64,000 nt of DNA from the NCBI RefSeq assembly GCF_048128805.1, contig NC_136000.1, positions 24,586,049 through 24,650,048 on the forward strand. Reading direction: 5' to 3'. Source of the DNA: Centroberyx gerrardi. Its lineage: Eukaryota > Chordata > Actinopteri > Beryciformes > Berycidae. The notes under the pieces were generated by a model. It was not told where the DNA came from and ran no database searches. It saw only the letters and a program-made list of their open reading frames with translations. The translations under genes were made by a program, and so were the position numbers. Of this stretch, positions 59,057 through 64,000 are shown in pieces (position 1 is the stretch's first letter; every line of letters begins with the position of its first letter).

Positions 59057-59847
59057 GTGTGGGTGTGGGAAGGAAGGATGTTCTATTTGAAAGACGGCTT
59101 GTCGGGCCTCATCCATTAGATCCTGGCTTGGACGTTAACTCTTCCAGTATGATGTGACGTAAATACACAGGGCCCCAATCAATGTCGCCTAGCTGCCTCC
59201 CTCCCAGCTTTCCTAAGCTAGTTACAGGTTGTTGCATCAGGATAAAACTGGTGTTGGCATGTGTAACCTGGATAGATGGATGGGAGGGGTTCAGGCTGTG
59301 TTGTGTTGTTTTGAATACATTGTACTTCTAGCTTATGTCCTTCACATTTACAGGGAATCATATTGGGATGAAAGTGTCCTCAACAGGAGAGGTCCATATC
59401 AATAACATATGCTGTTACAGTAGAAAAAAGCCCAGTTTTCAACTAGTTCCTTGTTCTGTTTAGGTGAAGGAGCGGGTCAAAGAGTTTCTAGAGCTCATGC
59501 TGCAGCGAATTGGGGCCGAACACTGGCAGAATGAAGCCTCCTCGTCTGCTGAACAAGAAACGTCTCCTGTGGAGGGAAAGGCGGACGACGGGGTCCGGTG
59601 TGTCCCGGTCCACGCCCTGGTGGTCAGCCACGGGGCTTACATACGTGTGGCGGTGCGCTACTTTGTGGAGGAGTTGCACTGCCCCTTGCCTCAGGGTTCT
59701 GACAAAGCACACATGTTCTCCTTGTGTCCCAACACGGGCCTGTGCCGGTTCATCCTGACCATGAGAAAAGAGGAGGACAGGTTCAGGTTGCTGGGGATCC
59801 GCTGTGTGTTCGTCCACAGGGGCGACCATGTGAAACAACTGGAGTAG
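54839..59847 (+). CDS. tigar: TIGAR fructose-2,6-bisphosphatase, six coding exons, 256 aa
   Basis: Joined exons are 54839-54876, 56187-56224, 56356-56477, 56787-56864, 56970-57080 and 59464-59847. TIGAR belongs to the histidine phosphatase (phosphoglycerate mutase-like) superfamily and hydrolyses fructose-2,6-bisphosphate and related phosphates, restraining glycolysis and favouring the pentose phosphate pathway. The RHGE signature gives catalytic His13. Glu98 in FGIAEG matches human Glu102, and His185 in VVSHGAY matches human His198. SDMLRARQT carries the conserved phosphate-pocket Arg, and FTPPGGET is the family signature before exon 6. All exon boundaries keep frame, and the reconstruction matches human TIGAR exon by exon. 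The protein is 14 residues shorter than the human one, mostly in the variable insert between about residues 145 and 175. The gene lies downstream of ccnd2 in the same orientation and faces fgf23, as in human. Confidence 0.96.
54877..56186 (+). other. tigar: tigar intron 1
   Basis: 1310 bp. Contains an A/T-rich palindromic stretch (ATATATATCATATC-type) near 55330-55370, a possible 3' LINE- or MITE-like A/T segment near 55490-55700, and a SINE-like fragment at 55839-55990. Confidence 0.75.
55839..55990 (+). repeat. SINE-like fragment in tigar intron 1
   Basis: Shares CCTTGAGCAAGGCACTGAA with the repeat at 19545-19810 and has GGCAGCAGGGTGGAGCGG at its start, another recognised part of the same teleost repeat. 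Truncated copy. Confidence 0.6.
56187..56224 (+). CDS. tigar: tigar exon 2 (end of codon 13 to base 1 of codon 26)
   Basis: 38 bp, acceptor CTGCAG, donor GTACAG. Completes the His codon and encodes GETQYNKDGLLQ, aligned with human GETRFNKEKIIQ. Confidence 0.93.
56356..56477 (+). CDS. tigar: tigar exon 3 (end of codon 26 to residue 66)
   Basis: 122 bp, acceptor CACCCAG, donor GTAACA. Encodes LSEIGLRQAEAAGQYL and VFVSDMLRARQ, matching human LSETGFKQAAAAG and SSDLMRTKQ. Confidence 0.95.
56604..56699. repeat. (GATA)n/(GGTA)n compound microsatellite in tigar intron 3
   Basis: GATA units, then six or so GGTA units, then GATA again, ending in degenerate GATT/GATA units. Lies in the 309-bp intron 3, filling about a third of it. 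Confidence 0.95.
56787..56864 (+). CDS. tigar: tigar exon 4 (residues 67-92)
   Basis: 78 bp, acceptor CTTCCAG, donor GTGAGT, phase 0 at both ends. Encodes TVETIMKHNSS through DPLLKER. The final LKER corresponds to human RLRER. Confidence 0.93.
56970..57080 (+). CDS. tigar: tigar exon 5 (residues 93-129)
   Basis: 111 bp, acceptor TTTCTCAG, donor GTGAGG, phase 0. Encodes SFGIAEGRPV, with the catalytic Glu98, then MAKAAGQ and FTPPGGETQEQ. Introns 2, 4 and 3 are short (131, 105 and 309 bp). Confidence 0.96.
57081..59463 (+). other. tigar: tigar intron 5
   Basis: 2383 bp. Contains a CT-rich start (57150-57235), an A-rich low-complexity tract of AAACTAAAACTGAAA-like units (57955-58085) typical of a dispersed repeat tail, and a GT microsatellite (59012-59046). 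No exon-like frame. Confidence 0.8.
59012..59046. repeat. (GT)n microsatellite in tigar intron 5
   Basis: Pure GT run of about 17 units followed by GGGTGGGTGT steps. Confidence 0.95.
59464..59847 (+). CDS. tigar: tigar exon 6 (residues 130-256, stop)
   Basis: Acceptor TGTTTAG. Encodes VKERVKEFLELMLQ, a variable acidic insert, HALVVSHGAYIRVAVRYF with catalytic His185, CPNTGLCRFIL, and the tail GIRCVFVHRGDHVKQLE. Stop TAG at 59845-59847. Confidence 0.97.
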   Translation: MKERVKEFLELMLQRIGAEHWQNEASSSAEQETSPVEGKADDGVRCVPVHALVVSHGAYIRVAVRYFVEELHCPLPQGSDKAHMFSLCPNTGLCRFILTMRKEEDRFRLLGIRCVFVHRGDHVKQLE

Positions 59848-59909
59848 AGAGAAGAGGAGATGGAGGGAAGGAGGAAGGAGGTGAAAAAGCTGCAGAGACT
59901 CAACACTGA

Positions 59910-59915
59910 AATAAA
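59910..59915 (+). terminator. tigar: tigar poly(A) signal
   Basis: AATAAA 63 bp after the stop codon, followed by T/GT-rich sequence near 59960. A second AATAAA at 60395-60400 could give a longer transcript. Confidence 0.65.
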
Positions 59916-59935
59916 GTTTATAATTTATATGAAAC

Positions 59936-62900
59936 TTTTATATAACACATTATATATTTATATTGTGTGTTTATTTGTTTCGTGTGGAGCTCAGTCATTA
60001 CCTCACCATGCAGTTGATTCAAATGTTAAAGTCACTGGTTGAACAAACTGATTTCTAGCTTTTCCATAGGAGTTCATTGTAAGCATTTTATGACAATGGA
60101 ATTGCAAAATACATTGCTTAGGTCAGGTATTGTTAACCACTGGAAATCTTGACTAAAAAAAAAAAGGTTGTGTACCTACAAACACTTTTGTGGCATTTGA
60201 TTAGATATCCAATTAGTTGGGAATTCCATTAAATCAAATCACAAAGATATGGAGTAAATTACAAAGATGAACGACATCCGTCAACCAGTTTCTTTGTACA
60301 TTCAAGGTGTTTCCAGCTTTAACTAAATTGAATCATAATCTTTGAATCGTACAAATATAATGCTTCTACCTCTGCATTTTGTACTGTGGCCTCCAATAAA
60401 ACACATATGTTTTTATGTTTTGGTTTGCATGCTGTATCATAACTGGATCTCAGAACCTTCGTTCAACCTTAGATGGACGCTTGCTGTTGCAGTGCAGTGT
60501 CATCATGGCTTTGTGCCTCTGGCTGTTCATTACTGTAAATGTGGGCAGCTTTGTGCTCTAATGAGTCTCTGTTTCTATATTTATCCTGTGGGAGTTTATA
60601 GATGGAGTGTCTGGACACAGAGCAGAGCTCCACCGGTGTTGACTTTTTGGAAATCAGTGACTTTGTCATTGTTGTGAATTAACACTATGGTCAACAAGGA
60701 CACATGCATGCCAACACTTTGTGTGTTGTACTGTACCATGTATAAATATACTGTTTCTCTGTGTTGCAGGTTTTCACTAAACCTACTCTTAGAGTAGGGT
60801 AATACCTTTGATATTAGATGATTATTTCTTCAATCCCATAATCAAGAGAATATTGATCTGACTAGCATTTAGGAATTAGAGTGCATGGGAAAAAGGTTTA
60901 CAGACCCAAGTGGAGTTGGCAAAGGGGGTTTGTAATGAAAACACTTTATAGTTGTCAAACAAAAATGATTTGTGCCTTTTATGACATACTATACAAGTCA
61001 GAAAGTGAAGCAGTTACCCTTTATGTGTGAGTGTTAAAGGGAAAATCACCAAAATTAACTTGAAGTTTTCCTTATTTCTTGTCCATTAGTTGTTGAATTA
61101 CAAAATATAGCTGTTGTGCCTTTCCACACATCATAGCAATATCAATATCAATTGTACAAGTCTTTTCATATAAAAACACCATATAACACCTCACAACCAA
61201 TATATGCCGGCTCCAGTAGAAGGAATTTTTTTTTATTATAAAAAGCATATATTTTCATTGACTATGCTTTTTCATATAAGCATGTGTCTTTATTTGACAT
61301 ATTTTTTCGTGTGGATATTTTGTACTTTCAGAAAAGTACAGACATTGTGCTTGTCCAGAACTAATATTTGCCAGTTACATAACCATTTGGCTGAAATTAG
61401 TGTGGCTAATAACCATCTGATTTGTGTGGAAAACTATGGGTTAGCTTGCAAACTGTACTGATGCAGTTGTTTTGTTTGTTGTTCTGGCATGTTGTGTGCA
61501 GTTGTCTTCATTTTCCATTAAGGGTCATTACAGGTCATTCCTCCATTCATTCTGATGTATGAGGGCCTGTTTCACATGTTCCTGACCAGGTTCATGTCTG
61601 TGACACCATTGAATGTATTGATGAGTGCAGCAGAAAGTGTATACACTACGTATTATTGACAGTATATTTTTGGGACAGCATGAATGTGTAGAACAGTTAA
61701 AAACAGATAATCCACTGAATAGTTACCATTTATTTTGCCACAGGAGAAATAACAAAACATGAAACATATAAATAATAAAACAGTAGGCTATATGTGAATT
61801 CATTTTACACATTTCAATAAATAAATACTCTTGTCCTGCTCATTGCTGTGGCTATCGGTGTCCGGCACCTGAAATAATTTGATCTTGGTTATAAATGGCA
61901 TCAAATGACAGATGATTCATTTCAGCATGCAGTGACATCTAAGGTTGATTTTTATATAATTAAATTCCCATTATGTAACATCTTTATCATCAGATTCCTG
62001 TATAAATATTCATAATTACTTACAGATTACACATTTTTATACATGCACAACAAACATTGCCACATCTGGCCCTATGCCAACCTGGTTTAAAATTTAACTG
62101 ACAAAAGAGGTGAAAGGACAGCAGGACACTGGTCCAAACTCGCCTCACCTAAAAGGTTAGCTGAATGTTGCCAAACTTACCCTTCATCTCTCGCTATTCA
62201 AACAGAGGATCTGTACAAGCCGCCACATGATAAGAAACAATGATGTAACGCCCTTTGCGAGTGTGTTGAATCACCGTGTCTGATTTAAGATCTCATAAAA
62301 ATAGCATCTGCATTCCCACAATCAGTTGTCAAATATTTAATGCTTTGATCGGACTTTCATCCGACAACTTTCTCCGAAAGAGTCCACAGTTCCAATGCAA
62401 ATATTTCAAAGTGCATCACCAAACTTGCGTAACTATTGGCCAGCTGTCTTCAGAGATTACGGTTGTTTGAAACGTGGTAATTCTCATTATTGCTTAACTG
62501 TGGGACATTTTACTCTAGCTATAACATATTATAGCCTTGATATCCAGCCCAGACTGTCAGACTGTCCAAAACTATGGGTCAGGACCCACAATTGTGGTTC
62601 GCTGTATGACAAAAGTATGTTTTGATTAGCCTGGGTCCCAAGGTGAGAAAGTTGAGGAAACATAGCAGTATGTATCAGCTGTCATGCTTGTTCTATTCAT
62701 AATACCAAACCATCTCCTTGTGTCAGTCTACCAGCCCTTTCTAAGTTTTTCTGAGGTTCTTGACCTTGACTTTGATTGATCCTGCGTTCCACAAACACAA
62801 GACAAGGTGCTTACAGAGAACTATATCCACTATGCAGTCAAACAAAAAGTGAGTTTTCAAAACAAACAAACAAAAAAAGAAAGACTTCCAACCCCAGTTT

Positions 62901-62942
62901 TCACTTATTAATGCATTCCCAGTCAAACCCAAGTTCAGTATC
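59936..62942. other. Convergent tigar/fgf23 3' region
   Basis: Holds possible longer tigar 3' UTR on the plus strand and the fgf23 3' UTR on the minus strand. A TTTATT at 61729-61734 reads AATAAA on the minus strand and is a candidate fgf23 poly(A) signal, which would make its 3' UTR about 1.2 kb. Sequence is A/T-rich without other genes. Confidence 0.5.
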
Positions 62943-63371
62943 TTAGTCTTGCTCTGCCCGGTCTGCAATATTGGTCTTGACGGGACTGACCGGCCCGCTG
63001 GAATGCAACACCCGCAAGGGGTCATCACAGGAGGTGATGGTCTCTTTGGATACAGCGCCCGCCTGGTCTTGCTCTGGCTGCCCGTGCTCTGGGTCCTGGT
63101 GGTCCTTGGCAGGATTCGTGGGATGCGACTCTGATCTCAGTGGATCGGAGGGGTTCATGCGCTCGCTCCTCCTCTGTCTCTTCACCAAGGGACCCAGGAA
63201 CTTCTCCAGCAGGGCAGAGGAGGGATTCGGTGACTTCTGGTGAGCAGTGTGCATCTCAGCCTCCTCCAGCCTGAGCAGTCGGCCCCCACTGGCGGAGTAG
63301 AAGACATCCTGGTGGTTCTCCAAGTCTAACCAAATGCGCTGGAAGAGACACTCTTCTCTGTCCTTTTCCCT
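62943..63371 (-). CDS. fgf23: fgf23 terminal exon (142 residues, stop)
   Basis: Acceptor on the minus strand reads CTACCAAACAG, with exon start in phase 0. Encodes ECLFQRIWLDLENHQDVFYS, LVKRQRRSERMNPSDPLRSE and the tail ending in IADRAEQD. Stop TAA at 62945-62943. Confidence 0.92.
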   Translation of the reverse strand, partial: REKDREECLFQRIWLDLENHQDVFYSASGGRLLRLEEAEMHTAHQKSPNPSSALLEKFLGPLVKRQRRSERMNPSDPLRSESHPTNPAKDHQDPEHGQPEQDQAGAVSKETITSCDDPLRVLHSSGPVSPVKTNIADRAEQD

Positions 63372-63578
63372 CTGTTTGGTAGAAAACAAATACAAAATGG
63401 TTTAAAATGATTTCTTTACCTGCTCTCACTTCCCAACTTCATTCAAATGAACCACATCTAAAGACTTTACTCACTGAATTGTACAGTTCTCCCTCTAAAT
63501 CCATGCACAGGAACCGTTTTCTCCTCAAATCAAATATTGACACAAAGTTGCTTGTCTCTCTTCTTACTGGCAAAATAA
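62943..63578 (-). CDS. fgf23: Fibroblast growth factor 23, last two coding exons (partial gene)
   Basis: Minus-strand exons 63578-63475 and 63371-62943, separated by a 103-bp intron. FGF23 is a secreted endocrine FGF that acts through FGFR plus Klotho to lower plasma phosphate and vitamin D activation; in fish a main source is the corpuscles of Stannius. The upstream exon is 104 bp, the usual size of an internal FGF exon, and encodes FVSIFDLRRKRFLCMDLEGE, the FGF core signature (human [20 protein letters not shown]). The terminal exon aligns REKDREECLFQ with human HYFDPENCRFQ and has the protease site RQRR|S at the position of human RHTR|S, then a long hydrophilic tail with two DPLR motifs. 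Exon 1 with the signal peptide lies beyond the right edge. FGF19/21 are excluded by the cleavage site, the tail and synteny; FGF6 by the tail. Confidence 0.93.
63475..63578 (-). CDS. fgf23: fgf23 internal exon (34 residues)
   Basis: 104 bp. Acceptor on the minus strand is TTTTCTTTTACAG, donor GTGAGT. Encodes ILPVRRETSN, FVSIFDLRRKRFLCMDL and EGELYNS. It begins with two bases completing a codon from the missing exon 1. Confidence 0.92.
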
Positions 63579-64000
63579 CTGTAAAAGAAAAAAACAAGTT
63601 TAAAATGCCATTATCAATTTCAGATGGGAAAAAAAATCTGCTTGTACTGAAAAATATATATTTCATATATACTACTTAAGAATTATGTTCAGAGATATTT
63701 TTCAAAATATACATAATTGGCCAAAAAATGTATTTGTTGCTGCAGATGACATTCATTGGAAATACTAGAAATACAACATCCATCTACAAGTGTATCCAAA
63801 ACAATGCCACTCTAAATGTATTTCCAGTGAATGTCAGCTATATGTACAAATACATTTTTTGGCAATTTTTGGCATATTTTGAAACATATCTGTAAACATA
63901 AACATAAACATAAATATGTGAAAACATATACACTGAAATATATGTGAAAAGCATTTTTTTTTGTTTTTTTTGCATTATGGGAAATGAAACAGTTGATCTA
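63579..64000 (-). other. fgf23: fgf23 intron 1 (partial)
   Basis: A/T-rich intron sequence running off the right edge, largely occupied by a foldback repeat (63689-63894) and by AAACAT repeats at 63895-63915. No exon 1 with a signal peptide is visible in the remaining sequence. Confidence 0.7.
63689..63894. mobile_element. Foldback (MITE-like) element in fgf23 intron 1
   Basis: The left arm at 63689-63764 and the reverse complement of the right arm at 63819-63894 share TTTCAAAATAT, GCCAAAAAATGTATTTGT and TGACATTCA(T/C)TGGAAATA in the same order. That gives imperfect arms of about 75 bp around a 54-bp spacer. No coding capacity. Confidence 0.8.

Overview
The window is vertebrate genomic DNA, almost certainly from a ray-finned (teleost) fish. 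It shows long introns with GT/AG borders, very dense GT/CA and CT/GA dinucleotide repeats, several inverted-repeat mini-transposons and SINE-like units of the kind common in teleosts, and three recognisable vertebrate genes. Their order and orientation, ccnd2 (+), tigar (+), fgf23 (-), is the conserved CCND2-TIGAR-FGF23 block of human chromosome 12. All three were reconstructed exon by exon from the sequence. Fgf23 supports the fgf23-bearing member of any duplicated teleost pair, perhaps the 'a' copy, but that is not proven here.

Layout. Positions 1-28.8 kb hold no supported coding exon. This is the upstream flank of ccnd2, with microsatellites, a CACATGTG-rich foldback element (411-783), a perfect 24-bp palindrome (4377-4431), a TIR element with possible target duplication (13148-13685), a satellite-like array split by a MITE that itself carries a Tc1/mariner remnant (13.7-15.4 kb), a 2-kb unclassified dispersed repeat (20.6-22.5 kb) and three copies of one TIR element just upstream of ccnd2 (25.3-27.2 kb). 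From 29.1 to 53.2 kb lies ccnd2: five coding exons encoding 297 residues and a 3' UTR of about 4.3 kb. From 54.8 to 59.9 kb lies tigar: six coding exons encoding 256 residues. From 62.9 kb to the right edge, on the minus strand, are the last two coding exons of fgf23; its first exon lies beyond the window. tigar and fgf23 converge tail to tail.

Function. Cyclin D2 is the regulatory subunit of CDK4/6 that drives G1 progression. TIGAR is a histidine phosphatase acting on fructose-2,6-bisphosphate and related phosphates. FGF23 is a phosphate-regulating endocrine FGF. They are linked by conserved neighbourhood rather than by one pathway. Intron 3 of ccnd2 (7.5 kb) contains motif clusters (POU octamers, a Meis motif, paired TCF/LEF sites) that make it the best place here to look for enhancers.

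I did not find a new biological system. The most checkable oddities are a pure CAG8 (polyQ) tract in the cyclin D2 tail, a very long CT microsatellite serving as the polypyrimidine tract of ccnd2 exon 3, a weak exon 1 splice donor, a catalytic His codon of tigar split by an intron, an FGF23 cleavage site lacking the Thr that is O-glycosylated in the human protein, and a long foldback in fgf23 intron 1. The mobile-element family names are pattern-based and were not checked against a repeat library.
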